DNA of 64,000 nt, taken from NCBI GenBank assembly GCA_018287875.1, contig JAGVVL010000015.1, positions 3,100,001-3,164,000 of the forward strand, written 5' to 3'. Below the pieces are notes generated by a model. The model was not told the DNA's origin and did no database searches. It saw nothing but the letters and a program-made list of their open reading frames with translations. Made by a program: the position numbers and the translations under genes. Origin of the DNA: Nigrospora sphaerica (taxonomy: Eukaryota; Ascomycota; Sordariomycetes; Amphisphaeriales; Apiosporaceae). Shown here piece after piece: positions 22,640 to 35,324 of this stretch. How positions within the stretch are numbered: position 1 is the stretch's first letter; each line of letters opens with the position of its first letter.

Positions 22640-23702
22640 GGCGCACGCGAGGATGATGGGCAGGGCATCCCTATGTGCTAGTGGGCGACATCCGGAACCG
22701 CGGGACAGCATACCCCGGCTTGTCTGGTCACCCGCCTGCGCCGGGGCCGCCTGGGGATGCTTGCCCGTCGCCCGTCTTTCATGCAAAGGGTGCACAACCC
22801 GTATCAAAGCTTGCCTCGGGTTGCCTTCCGAAGCCGATCATGCCGGCCTGGTTCGAGGTAATTATCGTCATAGCGAGATCGCGGCGACGAGAAAACAGGC
22901 AGCGTCGTGGTAGACGAATCCCATCATACGTGCACGTCTATGCAACATAGTGCGAGGAAGAGCAGGTGGTCAACCCCAAGCTCAACGGGAAGCGGCAGAC
23001 CCGTCGTGCTCCCGTAGGCGGAACCAACGGCGTTCAGGGCACTGACGGTCGAAGCTTATTCGTCTTCTAGCTGGCGGATGTATGGAAGCTGAGATGCAAT
23101 GAGGCACGGCCGGTCACATGGAGCTTGCCTGCATTCTGGAACGGGTGAGGCTCAGCTGACTGCTCAGACAGCGAGCAGGCGACAATCCAAACACGAGGTT
23201 CGGATGAAGGTCACACGTCTCGAACTGCGCAGCCGAGTGCAGGGCGTTGAGGGGGTGGCACTAGGGTAAGACGACGGCATCCAGTCTTGATCCTCGCGAA
23301 GCGGGTCAGTCCAGGCGGCGAGTCCCATCTAGGGCAACCGGCTATGGAGCCTCTTCCGATCCGGATCGTCGCAAGCAGGGCCGTTCACCGTCCCCCGTGT
23401 ATTGGAACCTGGCCGTTTCCGTGCTTCTGGTACGGGCGCGACGGGAGGGGCGGTTCTCGAAGCAATCTTCAGTGGCACCTTTCGGCGAGGAAGTCCGGGA
23501 AGAAGAAAGTACATGCCGTGCGTCACCAACGGCTTAGGGGCTGACTGAAACAGTGGCAGTCGGCGTTTCTCGCAGCCACCTTGAGGGGTTCGTCGTGCCC
23601 TGCACAAGCGAACAAAGAAGCAATACACCGAGAAAGGCAGCTACTTGGACTGTCGGCATCGGGTGTTTGTCGAAATGCGGCGGCGGGTGTGGACACTTGG
23701 AA

Positions 23703-23733
23703 GTGTGTGTGTGTGTGTGTATGTGTGTGTGTG
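23703..23733. repeat. GT microsatellite
   Basis: This is a 31-nt GT run with a single A interruption, in non-coding DNA. Confidence 0.9.
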
Positions 23734-24628
23734 GTGTGCGTACCTAGCGTATGTACTCCATACAGGAGGTGATAGTAGGGTTTTCTGTGCACATGCTATG
23801 CGTATTGCGCAGCCGACTCCATACCAGATTAAAAACAACCGCTTTATGCAGATATGGCGAGTCTCGCTGTTGTACCTGGGTACGGTGGAGAAGCTGCGGT
23901 ACAATGGCAGTGATGGCTCCCCACCCGCGCACATAAGAGGTTCCATGCATACCTGGTAAGATGGATGTATTTTTTTTATACACATAGAGCGCCCACAGTC
24001 AGAAGTTCCCGGTTCCGTTGGCTAGGGCTGGCTTCAAGAGCCAAAGTGGGCATCGGAAGCACTCCAGCTGTGCCGGATCGAAGTATAGCTGTAGGTAGGT
24101 ACTACACTACCTTAGGCGCCCCTAATAGGTATACAAGGTCTACAAGTACAGGGCTCACAGGTTGGTCCCTCAACTGTTCTCGTACATGGAACTGCTGCAG
24201 TGGGCTGTTGGACGGGGCTGTTGCCCCCCCAAAGTGACGCCAAGAGGAACCTCGCTCATTGGAGGGGACGGTGGCACGCGACCAGCTTCAGCATCGTTTG
24301 GGCAACCTCACCCCCCAATTTGACCCCGATGGGCCACTATCCGTATCTGATTCTGCCTGCGCCTATCCGATGCCGATCCCCGTCTCTGCCAGACCAAGAA
24401 CCCCAAGAACCTGGATCTGACCCGCAACGCGCCGTCCATCCCCGCCCCGCATTTGTCTACCGAGTGGTTGTACTCGTAGGTCCAAGTCCAGCCTCTGGCT
24501 TGTCGGCTGGAGACAGTCCCGTCACCACCAGCAAAGCCAAAGCCCCTTTGGCCCATTCGTGCTTGTCAGCCTACCCTACACGCACACAGTCCAGCCCCGA
24601 CATCCATTCTTTTGCATCCATACCCATC

Positions 24629-26924
24629 ATGTTCACCGGGCTTGTGGATCTGAGTAAGTCATATCTATCTCCCTTCCGGCTCTTTCTTTGCTTCGTTGCC
24701 CCTTTACGCCTTGCCGTGCTCGCGCGTACACCCTGAGCTGAAGGTGGGATTCGTGGGAAAGGCTGGCTTTGCAATCAATGCCCGCCATTACCCTCCACAT
24801 CCCTGCCGCAGGTCCCCCGGTTTGGCTTCCCGTGAGACTGTGTCTACATACATGTTCGCGGTAAAGCCTGCCCCTCGTTTGCCGAAGCCGGGACTGAGGG
24901 TCTCGGCTTCTCGGACTGGAAACCGTGCCATCACCCTCTTGGGTTCAAGTCATACATGCCGCCTGTCGCCCCGTCTCTCCCGAGCCCGGCGCTTTCTGCT
25001 GCCCAAGCTCCCCGTGCTCTGCGCCGCCCGCCATCACCTGACCCGACCTAACCTACCGTGCCCCCGTCTCCTGCCATGATCTCTGATACTCTTCTCTCTA
25101 GTCCAGCCGGCGACGCTTGGTCCGCCTCCGAAGGATGTGCCGCCGCCCACGCCTGTTGAGCTGCCGTCCTGCACTCCGCAACCCTCTGCTGCCCCTCTCA
25201 CCACCAGGCGGACGTCAGTAGTACGGCTTCTGCAGTCACTCCGGAAGCCTTCGCAGCTCAGCGAGCCCCACTATGCCGCCCTTGGCCTCCATGTGCATGC
25301 GAACACACCGGCCGAGCACTTGCTGCCGGACCCGTCCTACCTACCGGAGCCGTCAGGATGGGACGCCATGACCGTCGACGACGCGAGGGCCAAGGACGCA
25401 ACCTTTCGAAGGCCACTGTCCAACGGTAACATGTCTCCCGAGGCGAGGGCCTATCTCGAGAGGCGCACCGAGCTCTCTATAGACAACCAGGCCGCCTTCA
25501 GGACGGTGAAGCGTATCCGCCCCCAACCGGGCCAGAAGCCTGTGCGCCTCGGGAATTGCTACGAGTTTTTCCGGCAGCTAGAACTGATGGCAGGGTACTG
25601 GGACGATACATCACAACCGCCCATTGTATACGGAGACGAAGAGGAGCAGACGGCCAGTCCTTCGGCTCCTGCGCCGCTGAATCCTGGGTCTAAACCCGTC
25701 GGCCCAAGCCGAGAACAGGCACAGCTGGCCATTGCTGGTGCCGCCGTGGCACACGACTCCAATGATACTTCGTTCCAGTCCAAGGATGGTAGTGTCCAAC
25801 GGACCACGTACCGGACCTCTCCTGGGTCCGCGATGCCGGCCGAGATCCGGCATGGTCTCATCACCGCCTTCGTGAAGCTCGTCTCGTACGACTTTGGATG
25901 TAACGTGTCGCCACCGCGGGTGGAACCCCGACTTCACCTTCGTGAACCGACCCATCCTCCCGGTACCAGGGGAAAGCTGGCGCCCAAGCCGCCACGTGTA
26001 TCCTATTTTCCCTCGGGCTGCAACTTTATCTTCCGAACCCCCACGTCCCGTGACGAGGCGAGGCACGGCTACATGGAAGGGCCTCTGGTGGCCGTGTCTG
26101 CCCGCAACCTCACCAGCTTCAAGGGCACAACCGACCACAACGTCGACTTTGGCCGTGAGCTGGTCGCCGCCCTGGCCACTGCGCAGCTGAGAGCCCGCCA
26201 AGGCAAGCAGGAGAAGAGATTTGGTGACGGCCAGTGGTGGACCACCCGGAAAAGATGGGGCGGAGGAGAAGGCGGCCCCATCGGACGAGAGGTCGAAAGC
26301 GTCGGTCCGTTGGAGAGCGATACGGATGGTTCGCCGGCGCACCGAACCGCCGAAAACCCGCCTCCTCCCAGGCCCAAGGCTGACGGCTTTTCGCCGATAT
26401 CCGCTCACGAGAGGAACCGCCGCCACGAACAGGATGGCAGCAAACGGCCCCAGTCCCCGCCGCACCCCGTTACGCTTTCGTCCGGGCTGCCGATGCGCGG
26501 CACTCAGGGGATCAGGAAAGCGCGCAAGAACATGAGCATGTACGACAGCTACCGCCGGGTAAGACCGCCGTCGTCCAACTGGGACAAGAAGACCAAGTAC
26601 ATGCCCATCGGCAGGCAAAGGGACGTTGCATTCGACGACGTCTTTGTCATCAGCAGCGTCTTCCACCATGTCTGCATCATCCGGGCCCGCGTGCCGGACC
26701 GACTGCTCGAGGTCTTCGACGGGGTGCCCGAGGACGAGGGGACAGCGGAGCGAACCTGGGGCAAGCTGGAGATCTGGAGAAGCCCGTGGTTCGACCTGTT
26801 CAAGCCCGAGGAACGGCTGGAGGCACTGCGGCTCTTATGGGGTCTGAATGCCTGGCAGATGAGGGCCGATACCGCCGAATCACCCGCGGCAGCTGGCCCT
26901 GATACCGCCACAAGGAGGACCTGA
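24629..26924 (+). CDS. Conserved-looking protein of unknown function
   Basis: I do not recognise this 615-aa product. Exon 1 (24629..24653) encodes MFTGLVDL. A GTAAGT donor and a CTCTCTAG acceptor remove 448 nt, and exon 2 (25102..26924) continues IQPATLGPPPKDV. Exon 2 has no in-frame ATG before about 25369, which supports the short first exon. The N-terminal third is Pro-rich but includes a helical, ordered-looking part (ARAYLERRTELSIDNQAAF, NCYEFFRQLELMAGYW). The centre is disordered and basic. The C-terminal part looks folded (DVFVISSVFHHVCIIRARV, then GKLEIWRSPWFDLFKPEERL). The Pro/Arg-rich stretch encoded at about 25890-26000 reads less naturally than its flanks, so an unrecognised intron or frame change there cannot be excluded. 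There is no signal peptide or membrane span. Confidence 0.65.
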
Positions 26925-29900
26925 CGTGTGGCCCTTTTACTTTTCTCCGATGTATAATTTTGGGCATGATGCGCCTTGTACCTGAGACGGTTGATCCGCT
27001 TAATGGCGCGATATAGTACGCAGGGACGGGTTTCCGGGGCTTCTCCGTGTTGTCGTGGTGGCTGGAGAACTTGATGACGGCGTAGATGCGTGCTCCTGTG
27101 GTCATATAGCCGCTACCGGTGCCCATAGCCGTTGCCGAGAATGAGTCCAGCCGGCCGCCTTTCCACCTCCTGAGTACGAAACGTAGCTTTCTCCTTCCAA
27201 CGTCCCGGATTGGGTGTCTTCGGAAGCCACCTCTAGTTTTTCCTCCGATAATCTTAAACGTAGAAGAACATTCGATTTCAGGGGGCAGATTGGGAGAATC
27301 GGTTGGTATCCTCTATATGGTTCATATCGATCTCGGGACTTTGGCTTGCAACGGACGGATCCTCGTCTCACTATGCGCATGGCTGGAACGCGCGCGCGCG
27401 TGGAGGCGCAGTTGGCCACATGAATTGAGAACAGCCGCACGGGTTCCTTAGTTGGGTGGAAATGGCTGTGTGATGAAATGTATGAATTCGAACCAGCACA
27501 TCTGATGCCACCCCCTACGGTGACACACGTGTCCGGCCGTGTACAACAACCAACCATGACGGCCGCCCCTCCAAAGGCGGCTCCAATCTGGTGGCGTCCG
27601 AGAACAGACGGTCGACGTCCCCTGGCAACTTCTCTGCGTAACGACGACCTCGCGAGCATCACCGTTTTGGTGGCGTGAGACAAACCCAGTCGGTTGACCA
27701 TTGGACCATTCCGTGCCCAGCCAGCCTATTCTTGACCGAGGAAGGGGGCCAGCGTCCCAGCTTGAAATCGTAGGTTGCAGTGCATATCAGCCTTGCGGCG
27801 GACGATGCCGCTTACCAGGACCCAGGCTACACACGTGTGGTTACATACGGGAGCCAGGCCAAAAGCTGTGTACTCAGCTAAGTGGGTAAATAGGGACGGT
27901 GACCGCCCGACTGGGGTTGATTCGATGATATATGACCCGCAGGGGGGACAGGCCCCGAAGCGAGCCGTCCGGTCGGGAGGGCGATTCCCAGCCGTCCGGA
28001 ACGCAGCCACAAGAACCCGATGATGCCGTACCCATGCCAGCTGACCTCGGGGGCTGTCTACATACATGCAGACGGCCTCACTTACAGAGTAAGCCAAGCC
28101 TCGAGAAGGACGTTTGGTACTGGGAGACAGCGGGACACCGGAAGACCGGAAGACGGTCCTCTCCTTGGACCATGGGATGGGTGGTGAGAACGTGCACCTC
28201 AGCCACCGGCTGGCTCAAGGAATTTCAAATCATGTATATTAGGTAGGTACTTATCTCCACGATAAACAGCCAGTCTGCGGCTTACACGTGGTGAAGGAAA
28301 GAAAAACCATGCCACTTGAGGAAAGCAAAGCAACGCATACGAAACAAAACCAAAACCAAGATAGGCACCGGGTGAGCGGCAACGGAATTCCGTCGCCTGA
28401 TGCTATGGCCCAACAGAGGCTAGACCCTGTAAAGCGGGGCAATTAAGGGTCGTTCAGGAAGAATCGCATCATGGCCGCTCGAAATGCCGTTGCGTGTAGG
28501 GATCCTTTGTACAGGCGCTTCGAGGAGGCGGTGCCGCTCGACAGCTCCTTTGTTGGACCGGCTGGCCGACCCGGGAGGGTGGTTCGTTGTCGCGGCGCTG
28601 GGACGAATGCATGCTTTGATTGCGAAGAGCCCGGGCCAACAAGGGCCTCTCTTTTTCTTTCTTTCTTTTTTCCCCTACCGGTTCCTGGCGATCAGTACCC
28701 CGTCGGGCTAAGGCCCGCGACCTGACAGGTGGTCTGGACAAGGCTTTTACGACTAGGTTTGCGAATAAGCTCGTGGAGACGATACGCACGGCACGTCCAA
28801 GGGCTACTGCCCTCCGCTGACATTTGCTTCTCGAACACAGACGGTTGGCACGGGAGATTTCTGGCAAACACGAGACCTTGATGCGGCGGACACGGCCGAC
28901 ACATGGTATGCCGTCTGCGACACAGGTCGCCTTCAGCAGGAAGTCGGAGCCGAGGGACAACGTGTTTGTGATCTAAGACGAGCCGTCGGCCACGGCGACG
29001 AGAGACAGTGTTGCTTTGTCGGCAGACCCCGGAGGGGGGGTTGTTACGCGCATAACTTCGCCCTCCTGCCCGCGGTGGGGGAAGCAGGTTCTCCGCGGGC
29101 GCCATTCACTAAGACGCGACTGCGCATGGTCGCCCCCATGCCGTCCTGAACTAGCGGGCGAAGGGTGGCCATTGGTCCATCTGCGACTTGGGGGCCAGCC
29201 ACCAAACCTCGGGATCGCCGCGGCCTTTCCGCTTCCAGCCTGCATGCGTCGGGACGGGAGCTGTGCCCTCGCTCGAGGGAAAAGCGACGTTGGGGGAGGG
29301 GGGTTCTAGACCGCCGACGACTCGCCGTCGCCAACGGGGGAGGGAGGGGGGAAGGGCCAAGTGGGCTATCTGCTGATGTGCTGTCGATGGTCTCGGGGGC
29401 TAAGCCTGGCTGGGCCGTCTACACACGTGGCGGCGTTTCACTCTGGCGAGGTGACAAACGAACAGCCGAACCGGCTTGTCCTGAGCAAAACGATAGCGCG
29501 CCGACGAGGCCACAGCCCCGGCTGTCCGATACGATCAAAAGGTGCGGCTGAGGGTGCGGGCAGGCGATGGCGCGCAAACCCGCAAGTCATGTCCTATCCC
29601 CCCCCACCGGGAGGGCAGCGTTATGCCGAATGAGGGCATTGGAACTGCGGCAGCGCCCGCGGGCTCCCTCAGGATTGGACCACACCCGCAGCCCCGATGG
29701 CATGGATGGGAATGAAAGGTGTCTGGGCCAGTAGCCGAGGGTACATGGGCGTCACGACCGAAACAGGAGATACCAACGCGTATCCCCGCGAGAGCCGGCC
29801 ACGCTCTCCATCCATACCCGACACAGTACCCGGGGCGGCAGGGCAGGAAGTCCCCGCGGTTGGGAACCATGGTCTCGTCGGGGTGGCAGGGGTTGCCTGC

Positions 29901-32052
29901 CAGGTCTCCCAAGCTCTTGCGCGATGCTGCTCCAGACGGCCGGGCCCCAGCAAAAGAGTCTCTCCGGCACACGTTTCTTGGTAAGCAGTGCCAGCCGACC
30001 GAGGGACCAGGCATGTAGTACTCGCTAACGTGCAGATGAGGCCGGCTTCGGGGCTGAGGGCAAGATTTCCCCAGGGTCCCCCGGTATCCCGGACGCAGCC
30101 AGTGACGGCGGCTGGCAGCGTGACGGGGCCACGGCCTGGGCCAGCAGAGATGACTCGAAAAATGGGACGGGCGTGTCTGACGGCGGGTTTCCTGCCGCAG
30201 GGCATATCTGGCGGGCTGCATTGGCGGCCCTGGGGATAGGGAGTATGGGCTAAGAAGAGGTGAGCGTAGTACATACGATACGACACCGGCTACGCGGTAC
30301 GGCGCGGGCGCGCGGAAAACACGACGAACACCCAGACGGCGGGACGCGTGCCGCCGCATCGAGCCTCGCGGGTCTGGGCAAAGGAACGCGGACTCCCGAT
30401 GGCACCGCACCACCAACAGCCACACTACGGAAATACGGCCGCCGCTGGCCTGAGACTATCTAATACCGCTGCTGCCACTACCGCTACGGCAAATACAGTG
30501 GGATCCGTAAGGCCAAGGAAGGGGAGAAGGGGCCCTTTGTCATCAGGGTCCTCCTGGGTCAGTGTGCTTGAACCCCATGTTGCCCAGGGCTCTGATCGCA
30601 CCGAGGGAGTGGGAGCGAGGGCAGATCGAGTGGGTTCGGGCTCGGGCTGTGGGCTGCTTCAGGTCTAGCCCGCGAGAAGCTCTACCGGTACTTGGCCGCT
30701 TGGGTATCGGTGGACATCGGCAGCCAATGAAGGTCAATTGACGGCCGGTCAGCTGCAATTGCCAGCCCGCGGTGGGAAGCCCGTGCCAAAGCCCTGAAGG
30801 GGGAGAAAAAAGAAAAACCCCGCTTGCGTCTACGCTTTTGTCACTCGTGTCTTTGGGGTAAGACGGACGGAGAGGCTTCTGAAGCGGTACCGATGTCATT
30901 CGCCAAGCCTTGATGACCGAGCCAACCTACCTAACCTTTTTGACCTGCAGAGAGCCTAATCCCGTCCAGGCCCAGCCAAAGCCAGAGCAGCCCTGCGCCG
31001 GCGCGGCCTGTCTTTGCCTCTCCTCTCTTTCTCTCTCCCTCTCGCTCCTCCACCCCCCCCGGCCCGGGATTGTCTGTCTATAGCACCGACCCTTAGCACT
31101 CTTCCGTCGTTGTCTCTGTTGGCGGCCGTCGCGGCACGAACCCCCCCTAAGGTGAGTTCCGTCGGTACTCGTTCCGCTTGGGACGGCACACGCCTTCCGA
31201 CCCCTTTCCTCGCGCGCTTTGCCTCGTCTCGCCTTGCCCATCTCAGCCCATCCAACCGGGTAAGGGGAGGAGAGGTGGTAGGTGGGCTACATGCGACCTG
31301 GCGAGCATCACGGCCGCCTCTCTCTCTCCCCTCCCCCCTCAAGTTTGCTGCCCGCCCCTCGCGCCCGCGGCATGCCCACACGCCACTGCCCCTACTGCCA
31401 GTGCCCTTGGGAACCCGCAGTCACGGTCCAGGCGACTAACCAGGTCGTTAGAAGCAAGATAGCAAATCTCGGCATCGCGAGACGTCCCACCTAGTTGTAA
31501 GCCCCTCCCTCCTAGCCGTGAGTGCCGTACTCCATTATCGCCGCGGCTACCCTACCCATGTCCAATGCCACGAGCACCGCCCGCGCTACTCCCTTCCTTC
31601 CCGGCAGTCCGGTGCCACTGGGACCCCCCTGGGGGTCCATGGGCCTGGTTGAGCGAGACCGGGAGCATTGGCCGCGCCGTTGGTGGAGAGGGCCATGTAC
31701 CCAGCTATTTGGGTGTGACCGAGGAAACAGAGGGAGAGACAGACAGGCTGACTCCGGCCCGCCCGCTAGTCACTGTCGAACGCTCGCCCGCCCGAAAACA
31801 AACCACCACGCGCTCCGCCTCCTGCTCTCTCGTGGCGCCCGTCTACCGCCTACTGACCCAGTAGTTTCTATAAAGACCCCGCGCTCTGTCCACGACTGGC
31901 TCTACCCCTACCCCGAAGCTTGTTGGCCATCTCGCTCCGTCGCTTCCTCGGCGGCTCGCCGATAGACACCCAACCTCCGTCCCGCCGCACGCCTCGACAT
32001 TCCTCTTCCTACCCTCCCCTCCCGCTCCCCCTTTCAGGCCATCATTGCTGCC
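26925..32052. other. Intergenic region (5.1 kb) ending in the metacaspase leader
   Basis: No supported gene. GC-rich frames such as the minus-strand one at 29535-30425 look like chance openings. From about 31000 the plus strand becomes CT-rich, as in strong fungal promoters and leaders. A polypyrimidine tract with CAG ends at 32037, 15 nt before the metacaspase ATG, suggesting a 5' UTR intron. A TAGGTAC-type motif lies at 28241-28250. Confidence 0.5.
31152..32037 (+). promoter_or_regulatory. Candidate 5' UTR intron of the metacaspase gene
   Basis: A strong acceptor (a long C/T tract, then TTTCAG ending at 32037) lies 15 nt before the start codon at 32053. Possible donors are AAG|GTGAGT at 31152 and GTAAGC at 31497, giving introns of 886 or 541 nt. 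Upstream ATGs between them would be removed by splicing. The donor choice is uncertain. Confidence 0.4.
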
Positions 32053-34109
32053 ATGTCTCACTACGGCTTCCCCGGTCAGGGCTACGGCGCTCCGCCGCCG
32101 CCTCAGCCGCAGCAGCAGTACCAGGGTGGCTACTACACAGGGTGCGTCGAACCGGTGCCGTGGTGTTTTCCGTTGTCCCGCCTCGCTCGGCGATGCTAAC
32201 CGTCCGCCAGTCCTCCCCCCCAAGGCTACAACGGGTACCCCCCGCAAGGCCAGCCTTACGGTTACAGCCAGGGTCCTCCCCCGCCCCAACCGTACGGTTA
32301 CAACCAGGTGCGCACGGCAGCCCATCGTGTTGTCCCGCCCCAAGACTGACGGACGAGTGATCAGGGCCCTCCTCAGCCGCAATATGCCGGCTACCAACAA
32401 CCACAGGGCCACTACGGCCGGCCTCGTACGTGTCCCGAGTAAACGTCATGGGACGAGGAGTAAATGGGAACCGTTGCGCTGACATGGGCACCCCAGATTC
32501 CAACTCGAACGCGGCCTTTCCCTCCCCCGGCGGCCCCGCGCCGCCCCCGACCACTCCCCAGCACTTTGGCCACGGCGCCCCCAACAACTATGCCTTCCAA
32601 TACAGCAACTGTACGGGCCGGAGGAAAGCTCTCTTGGTGGGCATCAACTACTTCGGCCAGCGCGGCCAGCTGCGAGGATGCATAAACGACGTCAAGAACA
32701 TGTCGGCCTACCTCGTCAACAACTTTGGCTACAAGCGGGAGGACATGGTGCTTTTGACCGACGACCAACAGAACCCCATGAGCCAGCCTACGAAGCAGAA
32801 CATTCTCCGCGCCATGCATTGGCTGGTCAAGGACGCTAGGCCGAACGACTCGCTTTTCTTCCACTACTCGGGTACGTCGATGTGATGGACCACGTTTTTA
32901 GCGGGCGGGCTTGCTTACTCAGTCTGGCGCGCAGGTCACGGAGGCCAGACCAAAGACCTGGACGGCGACGAGGCCGATGGCTACGATGAGGTCATCTACC
33001 CCGTTGACTTCCGGTCCGTGGGCCACATCGTCGACGACGAGATGCACAGAATCATGGTCAAACCACTACCGGCCGGCGTACGGTTAACAGCCATCTTCGA
33101 CTCTTGTCATTCGGGCACCGCACTCGACTTGCCATACATCTACTCGACCCAGGGCATGCTCAAGGAACCCAACCTGGCCAAGGAAGCCGGCCAGGGCCTG
33201 TTGGAAGTCATCCAGTCCTACAGCCAAGGCGACATTGGAGGTGTTGCCAAGAACGTCATGAGCTTCTTCAAGAAGGCCACGGGCGGCGAAGACGCCTACA
33301 ACCGCACCATGGCCACCAAGACCTCGCCGGCAGACGTCGTCATGTTTTCCGGCAGCAAAGACGACCAAACCTCGTTCGTATACCCTTTCTTTATTTTACC
33401 CCCCTATTAGGCGGCCGATGTTGCCTCTTTGCTTTCTGTCGCATATGCCACACGCGGGGTGGCGAGGCTGTTCGTGGGTTTATTGGCTCAGGCGTTGGTG
33501 CATATATGGTTGTATAGGTCTATCCAGGGCCCGATGCCCGGGGGGGTTCATGGCGTTTGGTGCTGGGTCAGCGTTGTGGCATTTTCGCTCCAAAAAGTTA
33601 TCTATGGGGGAGCCTGCCGCCATGTAAATATCAGAAGCCGGACTCACCTTTTTTTTACCACGCTCTAGACCAAAGTACAACTGCACAGTTGTGACTTTGC
33701 GTCTAGGGCGACGGGTCACGTTGGATCGATCTGTCGGCGGAGGAGCGCCTTTCCGTCCCAAGCACAAAGCACCACACATCCAAACCGTTTACTAACTTGA
33801 GAACCAGGGCTGATGCTACCATCGCTACTCAAGCTACGGGCGCCATGTCCTGGGCCTTCATCACGGCCCTCAAGAAAAACCCGCAACAGAGCTACGTCCA
33901 GCTCCTCAACAGCATCCGCGACGAATTGGCCACACGCTACAGTCAGAGACCTCAACTCTCTTGCAGCCATCCTCTTGGTCAGTCTCACCACCAACGGCAG
34001 CAGCATTCAGGGCCCGGCCGCCTGCTCCGCCTGCAGATTTGATAGGGGGAAGGAGTGTTTTACTAACGCAGCAGGCTATCTAGACACGAATCTCCTTTTT
34101 GTGATGTAA
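32053..34109 (+). CDS. MCA1: Type I metacaspase (peptidase C14B)
   Basis: This cysteine protease cleaves after Arg/Lys and in fungi is linked to proteostasis, ageing and cell death. Seven exons (32053..32141, 32211..32307, 32365..32425, 32497..32871, 32935..33373, 33808..33977, 34084..34109) encode 418 aa. The N-terminal prodomain is a Pro/Gln/Tyr/Gly-rich repeat region ([12 protein letters not shown]). The catalytic domain begins near [18 protein letters not shown]. The catalytic His is H209 in YSGHGG and the nucleophile is C265 in FDSCHSG. The calcium-binding-type acidic stretch [10 protein letters not shown] is present, and the C-terminus reads [16 protein letters not shown] as in the family. 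Introns 1 and 6 have clear branch points (TGCTAAC, TACTAAC). Intron 5 is long (434 nt) with an atypical GTTCGT donor, chosen because it alone restores [17 protein letters not shown]. The last intron uses a TAG acceptor downstream of two CAGs. Confidence 0.95.
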
Positions 34110-35324
34110 TTATACCCTTTGGCCCGCGCCGGGCTTACGGCGAATGACTGAAAAGATATGAACGAGGCACTAGCATGGACAGGTGTGAACACGTGCAGTG
34201 GGTGGTTTGGGTAATAAAAGCTTCTTGTGGGGGTGGAGGGGCGGCGAATACTTCTAGTCCTCGCCGGGTTGGCATACTCCATAGGCGTCTTTTTCTTCTT
34301 CGTTCCTTTGCCACCCTCGCTTTTGCTTGTTGAAGCGAGTCGGGAGGAAGTGCCTTGGGAGACGGGAGACTGGGGGCGGACATGCTCTAAACCAGGTATG
34401 ATTATTGATTACCATTGAAGGTACATTTGTTGGACCGCGGGCTTTAGTCGAAGAAAGTTCTGGTTTGGCCTCGTGGTGCTGCCCCCTTGTTTAATTCTGG
34501 TGTAAGTGATGTCCAGATGCGTGCAGGGAAATCGATACCTACCACGTAGAGTACCCAATTATCCAGCATTCATTTGAACCTACGCAACGCGTTAATAGGC
34601 AGGTACATAAGTAAGCAATCGCAATTGTTAAGTTCGAGCCCTCCAATGCTTACCCGCATTCTGCCGAGCATCGACTTTATTCAACGCTGGGAAACAATGA
34701 GGAGCGGCGGCCGCGGAGGTCTAAAAATACCTGCGTAGGATGTGATGTGGTAACGCCGCTGTTTGCAAAGTGCCCAGAATTCCAGCCCCGACTGTTGCGA
34801 TCCGGTCCCCCCCGCCGCCCCAGATTGATCGCTAACTGCCCCCCGGAACATCACATTCCACCGAACCTATGTACCTAAGGTGCTTTACCTCATAAACTAT
34901 AGGCGTCAGGCGCGCGCACTCATCGCCATCTGCAGGCACTTTCACGCATGCGAAGCAAAGATCGCCTATCCACCTGGCGATAAGGACACTGATCTAGGGA
35001 GGGTAGATCTCGCCCGGGAAACCTCAGGTGTCCTTCTCCACCCGGTTGGCCAAAGTCCGACTTCTCCTGGTTTTCCTTTCGTGGCGCGGTCACAATGTCC
35101 TGCATGCCACTTACAGCAACAGCACAGCCTCTATGAGATCCGACTACATAACCGGACCGGCGGCTCGTTTGACAGCAAGACCCAAGCGGAACTTCTTGTA
35201 CGTTTTCTTTACCCTGTCGGCGAGCCATCTGACACCTTCCAGCACCCAAACCGACATCCCAAAGGCAGCGAGGGCATGGGGAAGCTGAAGACACGGTACA
35301 GAGCACGCACAGAACGCGGTTGCT
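34110..35324. other. Intergenic region between metacaspase and UCH gene
   Basis: No supported gene. GTAC-containing motifs occur near 34603 and 34869. The sequence directly before the UCH start is probably its leader. Confidence 0.5.

Larger units (their letters stand above)
21253..24628. other. Divergent intergenic region (3.4 kb)
   Basis: This stretch lies between the mucin-like gene (-) and the unknown gene at 24629 (+). It contains a 16-bp minisatellite (22560-22639), a GT microsatellite (23703-23733) and TAGGTAC-type motifs near 23740 and 24090. A 225-codon frame on the minus strand (21755-22432) has no ATG-led, protein-like character, and I left it out. Confidence 0.5.

Noticed and set aside
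24629..24653. Riboflavin synthase, because the product starts MFTGLV
   Set aside because: Only the first six residues resemble that enzyme. The rest has none of its repeated lumazine-binding domain pattern, so this is coincidence.
29535..30425. 296-codon minus-strand frame
   Set aside because: Composition (Arg, Pro, Cys, His scattered) is typical of antisense GC-rich DNA, with no family signal.
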